A DNA stretch of 40,435 nucleotides from Phenylobacterium sp. (GCF_030697305.1 NZ_JAUYQL010000066.1:1-40435); one strand, 5' to 3'; shown: positions 18,062-27,822, numbered from the stretch's first letter. A program made the numbers and translations. Notes: generated by a model not told the origin, from the letters alone.

Positions 18062-19411
18062 TCAGGCCGTCTGCTGGGTCTTCATCCAGGTTTCCAGCCA
18101 ATGGATGTTGTAGTTTCCGGCCAGGATGTCGGGCTGCTGCAACAGCTCCTGGAACAAGGGGATGGTGGTCTCGATGCCGCCGACCACCATCTCGCCCAGG
18201 CACCGGTTGAGCCTGGCGATGCATTCCTCGCGGTCGCGCCCGTGGACGATCAGCTTGCCCGCCAGGCTGTCGTAGTAGGGCGGGATCACGTAGCCGGCGT
18301 AGAGCGCCGAATCCAGGCGGACGCCCAGGCCGCCCGGGGCATGGAAATCTGTGACCAGGCCGGGTGAGGGGATGAAGGTGCGCGGGTTCTCGGCGTTGAT
18401 CCGGCACTCGATGGCGTGGCCTTCGAACACCACCTCAGACTGCTTGAACGACAGCGGCAGGCCGGCGGCGATGCGGATCTGTTCGCGCACTAGGTCGATA
18501 CCGGTGATCGCCTCGGTGACCGGGTGCTCGACCTGCAGGCGGGTGTTCATCTCGATGAAGAAGAACTCGCCGTTCTCGTACAGGAACTCGATGGTGCCGA
18601 CGCCGAGGTAGCCGATCGCCTTGACCGCATCGACCACCACCTTGCCGATCTTGGCGCGGGTCTCCGCATCGATGGCCGGAGAGGGGGCTTCCTCCAGCAC
18701 CTTCTGGTGGCGGCGCTGCAGCGAGCAGTCGCGTTCGCCCAGGTGGCAGACGTTGCCGAAGCTGTCGGCGATCACTTGCAGCTCGATGTGCCGGGGCGTC
18801 TGGAGATAGCGCTCCATGTAGACCGCGTCGTCGCCGAACGCGGCGCGCGCCTCGCTCCGCGCGGTGCCGACGGCTTCAGCCAGGTCGTCGGCGGTCTGGG
18901 CGACCTTCATGCCGCGTCCGCCGCCGCCGGCAGCGGCCTTGATCAGCACCGGGAAGCCGATCTTGGCGGCGGCTTCGAACGCTTCCGCCTCGGTCGTCAG
19001 GGCCCCGTCGGAACCCGGCACCACGGGGATGCCGGCGTCCTTCACCGCCTGCTTGGCGGTGATCTTGTCGCCCATCATGCGGATGTGCTCGGGCTTTGGC
19101 CCGATGAAGGTGAAGCCGTGCGCGCCGACGATCTCGGCGAATCGGGCGTTCTCCGACAGGAAGCCGTAGCCCGGATGGATCGCCTGGGCGCCGGTGATTT
19201 CGGCGGCGGCGATGATCGAGGGGATGTTCAGATAGCTCTTGGCGGCCGGAGGCGGGCCGATGCAGACGCTCTCGTCGGCCAGCCGCACCCACATGGCGCC
19301 GGAATCGGCCTCGGAATGGACCGCGACGGTGGAGATGCCCATCTCCTTGCACGCGCGGTGGACCCGCAGCGCGATCTCGCCGCGATTGGCGATGAGGATT
19401 TTATCGAACAT
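18062..19411 (-). CDS. accC: Acetyl-CoA carboxylase, biotin carboxylase subunit
   Basis: AccC carboxylates the biotin on AccB with ATP and bicarbonate, the first half-reaction of malonyl-CoA synthesis for fatty acids. The 449-residue protein has the N-terminal [19 protein letters not shown], the ATP-grasp glycine loop [14 protein letters not shown] (about 159-172), and the signature [16 protein letters not shown] containing catalytic and Mg2+-binding residues. The ATG at 19411 gives the standard [11 protein letters not shown] start; the frame's open extension upstream is a reading of accB in another frame. Four bases separate it from accB. Confidence 0.97.
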   Translation of the reverse strand: MFDKILIANRGEIALRVHRACKEMGISTVAVHSEADSGAMWVRLADESVCIGPPPAAKSYLNIPSIIAAAEITGAQAIHPGYGFLSENARFAEIVGAHGFTFIGPKPEHIRMMGDKITAKQAVKDAGIPVVPGSDGALTTEAEAFEAAAKIGFPVLIKAAAGGGGRGMKVAQTADDLAEAVGTARSEARAAFGDDAVYMERYLQTPRHIELQVIADSFGNVCHLGERDCSLQRRHQKVLEEAPSPAIDAETRAKIGKVVVDAVKAIGYLGVGTIEFLYENGEFFFIEMNTRLQVEHPVTEAITGIDLVREQIRIAAGLPLSFKQSEVVFEGHAIECRINAENPRTFIPSPGLVTDFHAPGGLGVRLDSALYAGYVIPPYYDSLAGKLIVHGRDREECIARLNRCLGEMVVGGIETTIPLFQELLQQPDILAGNYNIHWLETWMKTQQTA

Positions 19412-19415
19412 CGCC

Positions 19416-19883
19416 CTACTCGATGACGACGAGCGGCTCGCCGAACTCGACGGGCTGGGCATCCTCGACGAGGATCTCGACGATCCGGCCCGACTTGGGT
19501 GAGGGGATCGGATTCATAGTCTTCATCGCTTCGACGATCAGCAGCGTATCGCCGGCGGTGACATTCTGGCCGACGGAGATGAACGGGTCCGCGCCGGGCG
19601 TCGCCTGCATGTAGACGGTGCCCACCATCGGCGAGTTGACGGTATCGCCCCGGGCGCGGACCGGGGCCGCTGGCGTCTCGGCTGCCGCCGCCGGCGCAGG
19701 TGCGGCCTGGATCATCGGGGCCTGGGCGTACATCTGCGTCGTGGCGAAGGTCTTGGCGACGCGGATCTTCAGGCCGTCGCGCTCGACCTCAATCTCGCTG
19801 AGGCCGGTCTCCGTAAGGATGTCGGCCAGCCTACGCACCAGGCGCGCGTCGATCGGGTCGGCGGGGGCCTTGGGAGTAGCCAT
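19416..19883 (-). CDS. accB: Acetyl-CoA carboxylase, biotin carboxyl carrier protein
   Basis: AccB carries the biotin that shuttles CO2 from AccC to the carboxyltransferase. The 155-residue protein has an N-terminal helical part (1-50), an Ala/Pro linker (53-80) and a lipoyl/biotinyl domain (81-155). Biotin attaches to Lys121 in VEAMKTMN; the usual motif is EAMKM(M/L)N, so the Thr after Lys is a mild variant common in alphaproteobacteria. The start is ATG 19883 with a GAGG about ten bases upstream. It is immediately upstream of accC. Confidence 0.97.
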   Translation of the reverse strand: MATPKAPADPIDARLVRRLADILTETGLSEIEVERDGLKIRVAKTFATTQMYAQAPMIQAAPAPAAAAETPAAPVRARGDTVNSPMVGTVYMQATPGADPFISVGQNVTAGDTLLIVEAMKTMNPIPSPKSGRIVEILVEDAQPVEFGEPLVVIE

Positions 19884-19910
19884 GGATGCGTTCCTCAACT
19901 CTGCGGGGCG

Positions 19911-20348
19911 TCAGGCCGAGAGGCCCGCGGCCGCCTCGACGGCCAATGCGTAGCTGGCGGCGCCGAAGCCGGACACTACGCCGGTGGCCGCCAGGGAGAC
20001 ATAGGTGTGACGGCGGAAGCTTTCGCGCGCCGCCGGATTGGACAGGTGGCATTCGACGATCGGCAGGTCGACCGCTTTCAGTGCGTCGAGGATCGCCACC
20101 GAGGTGTGCCCATAGCCGGCCGGATTGATCACCATGGCTGACCCGTGCTCGCGGGCTTCCTGGATCCAGTCGATCAATTGGCCTTCGTGGTTGGATTGGC
20201 GGAACACGATCGTGCGGCCAAGCGCACTGGCGCGCGCCTCGCACAGCAGGCGCACGTCCTCGAGCGTGTCTTTCCCATAAATCTCCGGCTCGCGGACCCC
20301 GAGCAGGTTGAGGTTGGGGCCGCTCAGCACATAGATCGGTTTCGACAT
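19911..20348 (-). CDS. aroQ: 3-dehydroquinate dehydratase, type II
   Basis: This enzyme converts 3-dehydroquinate to 3-dehydroshikimate in the shikimate pathway. The 145-residue protein has [16 protein letters not shown] (10-25), in which Tyr24 is the catalytic base, the NPAGYGHTS region with His81, and VECHLSNP with His101. Type II enzymes form dodecamers. It leads the aroQ-accB-accC-aat string; the order aroQ-accB-accC is widely kept in proteobacteria. The 77 bp upstream separate it from the divergent thiS. Confidence 0.96.
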   Translation of the reverse strand: MSKPIYVLSGPNLNLLGVREPEIYGKDTLEDVRLLCEARASALGRTIVFRQSNHEGQLIDWIQEAREHGSAMVINPAGYGHTSVAILDALKAVDLPIVECHLSNPAARESFRRHTYVSLAATGVVSGFGAASYALAVEAAAGLSA

Positions 20349-20425
20349 TCGGCTCCGCCGTCGATTCCGCCGTCTTGTAACGAGGCTCGCGCGGGGTCAC
20401 AAGCATGCCGACTGGGAGCCTGGTG

Positions 20426-20626
20426 ATGAACCTGACCATCAACGGCGAAAGCCGCGCCGATCTGGCGATCGCCCACCTTGCAGAACTGGTGGCGCGGCTG
20501 GGGCTGGACGCACGCAAGGTGGCGGTGGAGCACAACCTGGAGATCGTGCCGCGTTCAGCCTATGCGGCGACACGCCTAAGCGACGGCGACCGGATCGAGA
20601 TCGTGCATTTCATCGGAGGCGGCTGA
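20426..20626 (+). CDS. thiS: Sulfur carrier protein ThiS
   Basis: ThiS is a ubiquitin-fold protein whose C-terminal glycine is turned into a thiocarboxylate and donates sulfur for the thiazole ring of thiamine. The 66-residue protein ends IVHFIGGG, exposing the needed Gly-Gly, and has the DGDRIEIV segment typical of the family. The start is ATG 20426, preceded by GGGAG; an in-frame ATG at 20405 would add seven residues. The thiG ATG follows after one base. No TPP riboswitch was recognised in the 77 bp upstream. Confidence 0.93.
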   Translation: MNLTINGESRADLAIAHLAELVARLGLDARKVAVEHNLEIVPRSAYAATRLSDGDRIEIVHFIGGG

Positions 20627-20627
20627 C

Positions 20628-21419
20628 ATGGACGGTTCACAGAGCGAGCCCGCCGAAACCTGGACCGTCGCTGGACGGACGTTCCGCTCACGCCTGATCG
20701 TCGGCACCGGCAAGTACAAGGATTACGCACAGAACGCCGCCGCCGCCGAGGCCGCGGGCGCCGAGATCGTCACCGTGGCGCTGCGCCGGGTGAACCTGTC
20801 GGACCCGACGCAGCCGATGCTGGCGGATTTCGTCAAACCCGACCGCTTCACCTACCTGCCCAACACCGCCGGATGCTTCACCGGCGAGGAGGCGGTGCGC
20901 ACCCTGCGGCTCGCGCGCGAAGCGGGCGGTTGGGACCTGGTGAAGCTGGAGGTCCTCTCTCAGACCAAGCACCTGTTGCCAGATATGGAAGAGACCCTCA
21001 GGGCGTTGAAGCTGCTGATTTCCGAGGGCTTCCAGGTGATGGTCTATTGCTCCGACGATCCGGTGTACGCGAAGAAGCTCGAGGACGCGGGCGCGGCGGC
21101 GATCATGCCTGCTGCGGCTCCGATCGGTTCGGGGCGCGGTATCCAGAATGCGCTGAACCTCGGCCTGATCATCGAACAAACCAGCGTGCCGGTGCTGGTG
21201 GACGCGGGTGTCGGCACCGCCTCCGATGCGGTCGTCGCCATGGAGTTGGGCTGCGACGCCGTGCTGATGAACACCGCCATCGCCGAAGCCCGCGACCCCA
21301 TCCGCATGGCCATCGCCATGAAACACGCGGTGATCGCCGGCCGCGAGGCCTATCTGGCCGGCCGCATGGCGCGCCGCACCTACGGCGATCCCTCGTCGCC
21401 CCAGGCTGGCCTGATCTAG
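20628..21419 (+). CDS. thiG: Thiazole synthase
   Basis: ThiG builds the thiazole phosphate of thiamine from 1-deoxy-D-xylulose 5-phosphate, dehydroglycine and ThiS thiocarboxylate. The 263-residue TIM barrel has [14 protein letters not shown] at its start, Lys106 in WDLVKLEVL as the Schiff-base residue, and the phosphate loops [10 protein letters not shown] and [10 protein letters not shown]. thiS and thiG form a two-gene unit; thiO, thiE and thiC are not in the window. The 3' end overlaps the convergent MFS gene by 4 bp. Confidence 0.96.
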   Translation: MDGSQSEPAETWTVAGRTFRSRLIVGTGKYKDYAQNAAAAEAAGAEIVTVALRRVNLSDPTQPMLADFVKPDRFTYLPNTAGCFTGEEAVRTLRLAREAGGWDLVKLEVLSQTKHLLPDMEETLRALKLLISEGFQVMVYCSDDPVYAKKLEDAGAAAIMPAAAPIGSGRGIQNALNLGLIIEQTSVPVLVDAGVGTASDAVVAMELGCDAVLMNTAIAEARDPIRMAIAMKHAVIAGREAYLAGRMARRTYGDPSSPQAGLI

Positions 21420-22624
21420 GCGGGCGCCGCAGCGGCCTCGGCCCGCCTTTTCGCGCTGAGGCGCGAGACGACATAGGCTAGCGCTGAGCAGGTCAGCAGA
21501 CCGACCGAGGCCAGAGGCAGGAAACGCGGACCCGCATGGTCGTAGACGATCCCCGCGATCGCAGCCCCGCTCGCGATGCCGCACTGCAACAGGGCGGCGT
21601 TGAGCGCCAACACCATGTTTCGGCCATCGCCTGCGAGCGCGACCAATCGGCTCGACATGGCAGGCGGTCCCGTCGAGCCTGCGACGCCCCAAAAGGCGAG
21701 CAGGACGAAGGTCACCGCGGGAATGGGCGGCGCGACGAAGAGCATGAAGAACATGAAACACAGCGCCGCCAGCGCGATCGGGATCAGCGTATCGGCGCGG
21801 GCGCGCCCTTGCAGCCAGGTGATCAGTATTGAGCCGAGGACGCCAGAGACCCCCAGGACCCACAGAGCCGCCGGGATGAGCGTCGTCGGCATCCCGTAGC
21901 GCTGCACCAGAAAGACCACGATCATGGCGTGCGTGGCGTACAGGGCGGCGAACAGAAAGTAGGGCGCCAGCAGCGCCGGCGCGATCACCGGATCCTTCAG
22001 GACGCCCAGCATCGCCAGCGGCGTCGTGCGGACGCCGCGCGACCCCGCGGGAGCCTGGAACCGCAACAGCACGATCACCAGAACGCAGACAGCGCTCGCC
22101 GTCACCATCGCCAGTCGCCAGCCGACCGCAGCGCCGAGGAAGGTCACCAACGGAACGCCGAGCACTGTGGAGACGGTCATGCCCATGAGCGCGATGCCGA
22201 TCGCCTGCCCGGCGCGCTTGGCCGGGACGATGCTGGCCGCCATCGCTGTCGCCATGGGACCGATCAGCGCGAAGCCCATGCCCATAAGCATGCGTCCGGC
22301 GATCGCGGCGGCGAATACAGGCGCTGCGGCGCAGATCAGTGATCCCACGCCAGCCATCCACAGACCGTAGATGATCAGCGTCCGCCGATCCCTCGCGCCG
22401 AACAGCATCTGCAGCACAGGCGCGGACAGCGCATAGGCGAGCGCTGAAGCGGTGAGAAGGTAGGCGATGGCGCCCGTTGATACGCCGAACTCCCGCGCCA
22501 TCTGCGGAACGAGTCCCACGGGCGCCAGCATGTTGACGCCCAGAGCGAAATAGCACGCGCTGATTGCCGGCAAGGCGAGGGGCGTGAGGCGGGCGGCCTC
22601 GCCTGGCGCGTCGCTCGCCGTCAT
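21416..22624 (-). CDS. MFS transporter
   Basis: The 402-residue inner-membrane protein has about twelve hydrophobic segments in the two-times-six arrangement of the major facilitator superfamily. [14 protein letters not shown] loop (about 76-88) matches the usual motif A position between segments 2 and 3. The overall pattern is closest to the drug/metabolite H+ antiporter group (DHA1, arabinose-efflux-like), but the substrate cannot be told. It stands opposite thiG with a 4-bp overlap at the 3' ends, and no regulator gene sits beside it. It belongs to the stretch that separates aroQ from dsbA/M48. Confidence 0.88.
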   Translation of the reverse strand: MTASDAPGEAARLTPLALPAISACYFALGVNMLAPVGLVPQMAREFGVSTGAIAYLLTASALAYALSAPVLQMLFGARDRRTLIIYGLWMAGVGSLICAAAPVFAAAIAGRMLMGMGFALIGPMATAMAASIVPAKRAGQAIGIALMGMTVSTVLGVPLVTFLGAAVGWRLAMVTASAVCVLVIVLLRFQAPAGSRGVRTTPLAMLGVLKDPVIAPALLAPYFLFAALYATHAMIVVFLVQRYGMPTTLIPAALWVLGVSGVLGSILITWLQGRARADTLIPIALAALCFMFFMLFVAPPIPAVTFVLLAFWGVAGSTGPPAMSSRLVALAGDGRNMVLALNAALLQCGIASGAAIAGIVYDHAGPRFLPLASVGLLTCSALAYVVSRLSAKRRAEAAAAPA

Positions 22625-22735
22625 GCGCGCTTCGCCACGTCAGAGGGGCCCAGGGCGCGCGGCGTGGTCATGGGAATCTTCCGTTGAAAGCGCGTGGATC
22701 CCCCGATCTCTTCCGGCGCTGAGGGATTACCGGCG

Positions 22736-22849
22736 ATGAGCATGGCCGCTGCGAGGGCCTGGTACGAGAGCCCAGCCTATCAGGAGGCGCGCCAGCATGG
22801 GCTGAAGGGTGGTGAGGTTCGGGTGCTGCTGCTGGAAGGCCTCGGCTAG
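22736..22849 (+). pseudogene. Remnant of a DUF1330 family gene (C-terminal part)
   Basis: The frame reads MSMAAARAWYESPAYQEAR and then ends GEVRVLLLEGLG before a TAG. That is the C-terminal third of a DUF1330 protein, whose usual pattern is PSMEAARAWYDSPEYQ followed by RVFLVEG. No matching N-terminal two thirds is found upstream in any frame, so the gene is truncated. It sits between MFS and the DsbA-like gene, in a 228-bp stretch that otherwise holds nothing I recognise. Confidence 0.6.
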
Positions 22850-22852
22850 CCC

Positions 22853-23581
22853 CTAGCCTGGCTGCTGCAGAGGGCCTTCCTTGGCTTCGGCGATAGCGGC
22901 GTTGAGGGCGTCCATATCGGCGCCGGCGATCAAGCGATCGCCGACGATGAACGCTGGCGTGCCGCTGATCTGCAGGGCGTTGGCCAGGGTGCGGACATCG
23001 GCGATCTGGCGGATGATCTCGGGCGCGTCGGCTGCGCGGCGGGCGGCGGCGGGGTCGATCCCGGCCTCGACGAGATGGCGGTCCACAGCGGCCTCATCCA
23101 GCGCCTTGTCGGCCATCAAGGCGCCGTAGAGCTTCAGGCCTGCGCCCTTGCCGGCGTCAGTCAGCGCGATCCGGGCCGCGGTGTCGGAGACCTCGCCGAA
23201 GATCGGCATCTCCTTGAACACGAAGCGGACGTCCGGGTTGTCGGCGATGATCTTCAGCACGTCGGGAGCGGCCACCTTGCAGTAGCCGCAGCGGTAGTCG
23301 AAGAACTCCACCACCGTGACCTTGCCGTCCGGGTTGGCGACAAAGTCTCGCGGGTCGCGCTCCAACTGGGGGCGCAGGCTGGCCAGCGCCGTGCGGCTAG
23401 CGGTCAGGCTGGCGGTCTGGCGTTCGGCCTGCAGCTTCTTGACCGCCTCCTCGATGACCTCGGGATGTTCCATCAGATAGGCGTGCACGCGCCGGCCGAA
23501 GGCGTCGTCGGCGGGCTTGCTGCATCCCGTCAGGATCAGCGCTGCGGCGCAGGCGGAGAGGGCGGTGGCGATCGTTCTCAT
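22853..23581 (-). CDS. DsbA-family thiol:disulfide oxidoreductase, lipoprotein
   Basis: The 242-residue protein has a lipoprotein signal with lipobox LTGC (Cys20 is the lipidated residue) and so is tethered to a membrane facing the periplasm. The thioredoxin fold has the redox motif CGYC (98-101) preceded by VVEFFDYR, an inserted helical domain, and the cis-proline loop GTPAFIVGD. The family resembles ScsC/DsbA-like and DsbG-like proteins of alphaproteobacteria. An N-terminal helical stretch (about 28-70) may support oligomerisation. It follows the M48 protease gene by 36 bp, so the two are probably one operon acting on periplasmic protein folding and quality control. Confidence 0.9.
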   Translation of the reverse strand: MRTIATALSACAAALILTGCSKPADDAFGRRVHAYLMEHPEVIEEAVKKLQAERQTASLTASRTALASLRPQLERDPRDFVANPDGKVTVVEFFDYRCGYCKVAAPDVLKIIADNPDVRFVFKEMPIFGEVSDTAARIALTDAGKGAGLKLYGALMADKALDEAAVDRHLVEAGIDPAAARRAADAPEIIRQIADVRTLANALQISGTPAFIVGDRLIAGADMDALNAAIAEAKEGPLQQPG

Positions 23582-23617
23582 GGGGTCCGAAGTTGCATGC
23601 GCTGCGAAAGCGCGGGG

Positions 23618-25021
23618 TCAGTGGAACGAGCCCTTGGCGATGGAGCCTTCGCGGGCCAGATCCTTCAAGTCGTCCTTGCTGGGCTTGGAGACCAGCACGA
23701 TGTCGGTGGCGCGCCGCCATTCGGGCGTGCCCTTGTCGAGGAGTTCGCGGGCGCGCATGGCGAACACCAGCGCCTCGCGGGTCTGACCGACGGCGAAATT
23801 GTATTCGGCCGTCGCCAGCCTCGCCATGCCGCCCTGGCCGCGCTTGTCATAGGCCTCGGCCAACATCCGCCAGGCGACCGCATTGTCGTCCTCCTGCGTC
23901 AGCGCCTTCTTCAACTCGGCCACGCCCTCGTCGATCTTGGCCGGGCTGTCGAGCGCGATCAGCGTCTGGCCGAGGTTGATGCGCAGCAGCGGCGCCTGGG
24001 GCATCAGCGCGACGGAGCGGCGCTGTGGGGCTTCGGCCTCGCTCGCGCGGCCGAATTCGAACAGCACCTGGCCTTTCAGCTCCCACAGGTAGGGGTTGTC
24101 CGGCTGATCGACCAGCAGGGCGTCGATCGCCTTCAGCGCACGGTCGGAGTCCTTGAGCTGATAGTAGGCGATCGCGCGGGCGTAACGGGCCGGATAGGAC
24201 TTGTCCTTCTCGTCGTACTTCATCATCGCCGCCTGGGGATTGATGAAGCCGTCCAGCTTGGCGCGCATGATGGCGTGCTGGTCGAGCGCCTCGGGCGTGT
24301 CCTTCTGGTCGTAGTAGGCCTGGCGCTCGACGCGGGCGCGCAGGGCGTCAATGCGGTCGGACGACAGTGGGTGAGTGCGGAAATAGGCGTAGCGCCGCGC
24401 CTCGGCGAACACCTCCTGGTAGCGGAAATTGTCGAAGAAGTCGGCGAGACCCTTGCCCGACAGCTGGGACTGTTCCAACAGGCGCGCGCCGGCCTGGTCG
24501 GCGCGGGACTCCTGTTCGCGGCTGTAGCCCATGGCGCCGAGCGTGCCGAAATATCCGGCGCTGCCGACCAGTCCGGCCGCCGCCTCACCGGAGCCGGCGA
24601 GGGCCGCGATGACCCCCAGGCCCATGGTCAGCAGGAAGGGCGTCATGCCGGCCTTGTTCATCTCCCCGGAACGGAAGCTGTGACCGGCGACAAGGTGGCC
24701 GACTTCGTGAGCCAGCACGCCCTGCAGTTCGTTGGGGTTCTTGGATTCCAGAATCAGGCCGGTGTTGACGGTCACCACGCCCGGCCCGGCGGAGGCGTTC
24801 AGGTCCTTCGAGCCGATCAGCAGAATCTTGACGGTCTTCGGCTCGAACCCGCCGGCGCGCAGGATCGGGTCGGCGTCCTGGTGAATAATCGCTTCGATCT
24901 CGGTGTCGCGGATCAGCGACACGCCCTGAGACTGAGCGAAGGCCGGCGCCCCTTGTGTCGCCAGGGTCGCGACGAGGCCTGCGGCGACCACGATGCGGGC
25001 GAGGGGACGACGCGGCGCCAT
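23618..25021 (-). CDS. Periplasmic M48 metalloprotease with TPR-like C-terminus (BepA/YfgC-like)
   Basis: The 467-residue precursor has a signal peptide (about 1-29, ending AFA) and an M48 zinc-protease domain with HEVGH at 105-109 and a third zinc ligand in the GYSREQESRADQAGA segment. The C-terminal half (about 290-465) is a helical TPR array (ARAIAYYQLKDSDRALKAID, for example). This layout matches BepA, which in E. coli checks assembly of outer-membrane proteins such as LptD, where disulfide formation matters. Pairing with a DsbA-like gene fits that role. A BepA-like function is inference; the domain call is firm. Confidence 0.9.
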   Translation of the reverse strand: MAPRRPLARIVVAAGLVATLATQGAPAFAQSQGVSLIRDTEIEAIIHQDADPILRAGGFEPKTVKILLIGSKDLNASAGPGVVTVNTGLILESKNPNELQGVLAHEVGHLVAGHSFRSGEMNKAGMTPFLLTMGLGVIAALAGSGEAAAGLVGSAGYFGTLGAMGYSREQESRADQAGARLLEQSQLSGKGLADFFDNFRYQEVFAEARRYAYFRTHPLSSDRIDALRARVERQAYYDQKDTPEALDQHAIMRAKLDGFINPQAAMMKYDEKDKSYPARYARAIAYYQLKDSDRALKAIDALLVDQPDNPYLWELKGQVLFEFGRASEAEAPQRRSVALMPQAPLLRINLGQTLIALDSPAKIDEGVAELKKALTQEDDNAVAWRMLAEAYDKRGQGGMARLATAEYNFAVGQTREALVFAMRARELLDKGTPEWRRATDIVLVSKPSKDDLKDLAREGSIAKGSFH

Positions 25022-25146
25022 CTCAATTCACGAGAGGTTGGAAATCATTGAATTGATTGGCGTCGTTCAAGATCATGACCGCCTGACTGTAGCCGCGTCC
25101 TGGGCTTTTGTAAGACCCGCGAGCGCGACGGGGACTCTCGAAGGGC

Positions 25147-25172
25147 GGCGCGACCGCCTGAGCGATCGCGCC
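25147..25172 (-). terminator. Hairpin downstream of rne
   Basis: Read on the minus strand, GGCGCGATCGC pairs with GCGGTCGCGCC around a TCAG loop. It makes an 11-bp stem with one U-G pair, beginning 22 bases after the rne stop. No long T run follows, so it may act as a 3' end stabiliser or a weak terminator. Confidence 0.5.
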
Positions 25173-25194
25173 GATCTCCAATAGATGGGCGGCG

Positions 25195-27822
25195 TCAGCC
25201 TCGACGCCACCAACCGCGCTTCGGCGCCGGAGGCGGCGCGGAGATTTCGGTCGCCTCCAAAGCCGGGGCCGCGGCGGCCCGAGATCGTCGGGCAGGCTTC
25301 GTCGGCGCGGGGTCGGGTTCCGCCACGACGGTCGACGAGGGCGCGACCTCGGCCATCGCCAGCGCAGGCTCGGACACCGGCTCCGGCTGACGCTCGGGCT
25401 CAGGATCGACCTGAGGCGCGGCTTCAGGGACCGGGGCGGCGACCGTTTCGGGCGCCGCGTCCTCGGCTACCGCCGCCGAACGGCTGCGAGAGCGCGAACG
25501 GCGCTTGGGCTTCTCTTCCACCGCGGGCAGCTCGACCCAGATCTCGTCGCCGGAGTCGTTGGATGGAACCACAGCGGCGACAGCTTCGGGTTCGAACGCC
25601 GCCTGCGTGGTGGGCTCGGATTCGTAGGCGGGAGCACTGGCTTCGATCCGCGCCGGGCGCTCGGCGGGCTTTGCGTCGTCGCTGTCGTTGTTCCGCACGT
25701 CTTCCGCGGGATCGTGCCACACGAACGGATCGTCGCCATAGGGCACCCACAGGCGCGTCCAGGCGAAGGCGTCCGGCGCGCGGCCATCCTCGCGTGCACG
25801 TCGCCCACCTCTTCGCCCACGACGCCGGCGGCGTCCGCTGGCGCTGTCGTCGTCGCCCTCTGCGCGGGGTTCGGGCGCTGGCGCAGGCACAGCCGCCGCA
25901 GCTTCTCGCGGCTCGTCGCCTCTGCGTCCACGACGCCGACGGCGGCGGCGTGAGCCGTCGCGGTCCTCGCCGCCTTCCGCATCGGCGCGGCCTCGCGCCG
26001 GCGCTTCACCGGACTGGGCGCGGACTTCACCGTCCTCGTCGTCCTGATCGTCTTCGTCGCCGCCGATCTCGATGTCGTCTTCGACTTCGTCGGCGTCTTC
26101 AGCCTCGAGGTCGTCTTCGAAGTCGGCTTCGTCGTAGACCGGTTCGGGCAGGCCCGCTGCAATCGGCGCGAACGCCGCGATGTGGTCTGGGCGTGTCTCG
26201 GTGGCCGTGCGCTCGATGGCGTGATCGGCGTGAGCCAGCGCATCGTCGACAATCACCGTGACAAACAGGCCGGACGCCTGTTGCAGGCGCGCCAGATAGG
26301 CCCGCTTCTCGTTCAGGATGTAGAGGCCGACCGCGCGAGGCGTGCGCAGCGTCGCCTCGCCGCCGCCTTTCAGGGCCTCAATCTCCAGCGCGCGCAGAGC
26401 GGCCAGGGCGCTGGATTCCACGGAACGGACGCGGCCCGTACCGGCGCAGTGCTCACAGACGTGGGTGGTGCCCTCCAGCACGCCGCTGCGGCGGCGTTGC
26501 CGGCTGATCTCCATCAGGCCGAAGCTGGAGATCTTGCCCATTTGCACGCGGGCGCGGTCGTCCTTCAGGCAGTCCTTGAGCTTCTTCTCGACGGCGCGGT
26601 TGTTCTTGCCCTCGTCCATGTCGATGAAGTCGATGACGATCAGGCCGGCCAGATCGCGCAGGCGGAGTTGCCGCGCGGTCTCCTCGGCGGCCTCCATATT
26701 GGTCTTGAGCGCCGTGGCTTCGATGTTGCGCTCCCGCGTCGAGCGGCCGGAGTTCACGTCGACGGCGACCAGCGCTTCGGTCTGGTTGATCACCAGATAG
26801 CCGCCGGAGCGCAGCGGCACGACCGGCGAATAGATCTGCGACAGGTGGTCTTCCACCCGGTGCTTGACGAATAGCGGAGTCGGCTCTCGGTAGGCCTGGA
26901 CCTTCTTGGCCTGCGACGGCATCAGCATGCGCATGAACTCACGCGCTTCCTTGAAGCCGCGCTCGCCCTCGACCCAGACCCCCTCGATATCCTTGTCGTA
27001 GAGGTCGCGGATCGCCCGCTTGACCAGGTCCTCCTCCTCGTAGATCAGCGCCGGCGCTATCGAGTGGAGGGTGGTCTCGCGGATGTTCTCCCACAGTCGC
27101 AGCAGATATTCGTAGTCGCGCTTGATCTCGGCCTTGGTGCGCTTGGCGCCGGCGGTGCGCACGATCAGGCCCATGCCCTGCGGCACTTCCAGGCTCTGGA
27201 CGACGCCCTTCAGGCGCTTGCGGTCGGTGACCGTGGTGATCTTGCGGCTGATGCCGCCGCCACGCGCGGTGTTGGGCATCAGGACGCCGTAGCGGCCGGC
27301 GAGCGACAGGTAGGTCGTGAGCGCGGCGCCCTTGTTGCCGCGTTCCTCCTTGACCACCTGGACCAGCATGATCTGGCGGCGGCGGATCACTTCCTGGATC
27401 TTGTACTTGCGCATCAGCCGCCGGCGGCGGCGTGCGACCTCTTCTTCCATGACGTCGTCGTCGTCGGCGGCGATCTCGTCATCGTCCTCGCCGTCCGGGT
27501 CACGCGCGGCGACCGGATGGTGGTGGTCCTCCTCCTCCTCGGCCTCTTCGAGCATCAGGGCTTCGCGGTCTGCGACCGGGATCTGATAATAGTCGGGGTG
27601 GATTTCGTTGAAGGCCAGGAATCCGTGGCGATTGCCGCCGTATTCGATGAAAGCCGCCTGCAGCGACGGCTCTACGCGGGTGACCTTGGCGAGGTAGATA
27701 TTACCGCGAAGCTGTTTGCGGCTTTGACTTTCGAAATCGAACTCTTCAACGCGATTCCCGTCGACGACCACCACACGCGTCTCTTCCGCGTGGGCTGCGT
27801 CGATCAACATTTGCTTGGACAT
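25195..27822 (-). CDS. rne: Ribonuclease E
   Basis: RNase E is the main endonuclease of mRNA decay and rRNA processing and the scaffold of the degradosome. The 875-residue protein has an S1 RNA-binding domain interrupted by a long acidic then basic helical insert (about 85-165), the form known in Caulobacter, where it contacts the helicase RhlB. The DNase-I-like catalytic part has VAVDVNSGRSTRERNIEAT and LIVIDFIDMD, carrying the catalytic aspartates, and a CEHC zinc link (about 452-455). From about 560 the tail is disordered, acidic and Arg/Ala-rich, and the extreme C-terminus is KRGWWRRG, the GWW motif that binds PNPase in Caulobacter. ATG 27822 gives the normal MSKQMLIDAAHAEETRV start. Confidence 0.96.
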   Translation of the reverse strand: MSKQMLIDAAHAEETRVVVVDGNRVEEFDFESQSRKQLRGNIYLAKVTRVEPSLQAAFIEYGGNRHGFLAFNEIHPDYYQIPVADREALMLEEAEEEEDHHHPVAARDPDGEDDDEIAADDDDVMEEEVARRRRRLMRKYKIQEVIRRRQIMLVQVVKEERGNKGAALTTYLSLAGRYGVLMPNTARGGGISRKITTVTDRKRLKGVVQSLEVPQGMGLIVRTAGAKRTKAEIKRDYEYLLRLWENIRETTLHSIAPALIYEEEDLVKRAIRDLYDKDIEGVWVEGERGFKEAREFMRMLMPSQAKKVQAYREPTPLFVKHRVEDHLSQIYSPVVPLRSGGYLVINQTEALVAVDVNSGRSTRERNIEATALKTNMEAAEETARQLRLRDLAGLIVIDFIDMDEGKNNRAVEKKLKDCLKDDRARVQMGKISSFGLMEISRQRRRSGVLEGTTHVCEHCAGTGRVRSVESSALAALRALEIEALKGGGEATLRTPRAVGLYILNEKRAYLARLQQASGLFVTVIVDDALAHADHAIERTATETRPDHIAAFAPIAAGLPEPVYDEADFEDDLEAEDADEVEDDIEIGGDEDDQDDEDGEVRAQSGEAPARGRADAEGGEDRDGSRRRRRRRGRRGDEPREAAAAVPAPAPEPRAEGDDDSASGRRRRRGRRGGRRAREDGRAPDAFAWTRLWVPYGDDPFVWHDPAEDVRNNDSDDAKPAERPARIEASAPAYESEPTTQAAFEPEAVAAVVPSNDSGDEIWVELPAVEEKPKRRSRSRSRSAAVAEDAAPETVAAPVPEAAPQVDPEPERQPEPVSEPALAMAEVAPSSTVVAEPDPAPTKPARRSRAAAAPALEATEISAPPPAPKRGWWRRG

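Noticed and set aside
20349..20425. Search for a TPP riboswitch before thiS
   Set aside because: The 77-bp gap lacks the conserved CTGAGA-type and ACCTG elements of the THI box.
23075..25051. 658-codon plus-strand open frame opposite the M48 and DsbA-like genes
   Set aside because: It covers two well-supported genes on the other strand and shows only Gly/Ala/Leu/Arg-rich sequence without known motifs.
25195..26110. Acidic and Arg/Ala-rich low-complexity tail of rne as a tandem repeat or separate genes on the plus strand
   Set aside because: The minus-strand frame is continuous with RNase E and ends in the GWW motif; plus-strand frames here are Arg/Pro-rich shadows.
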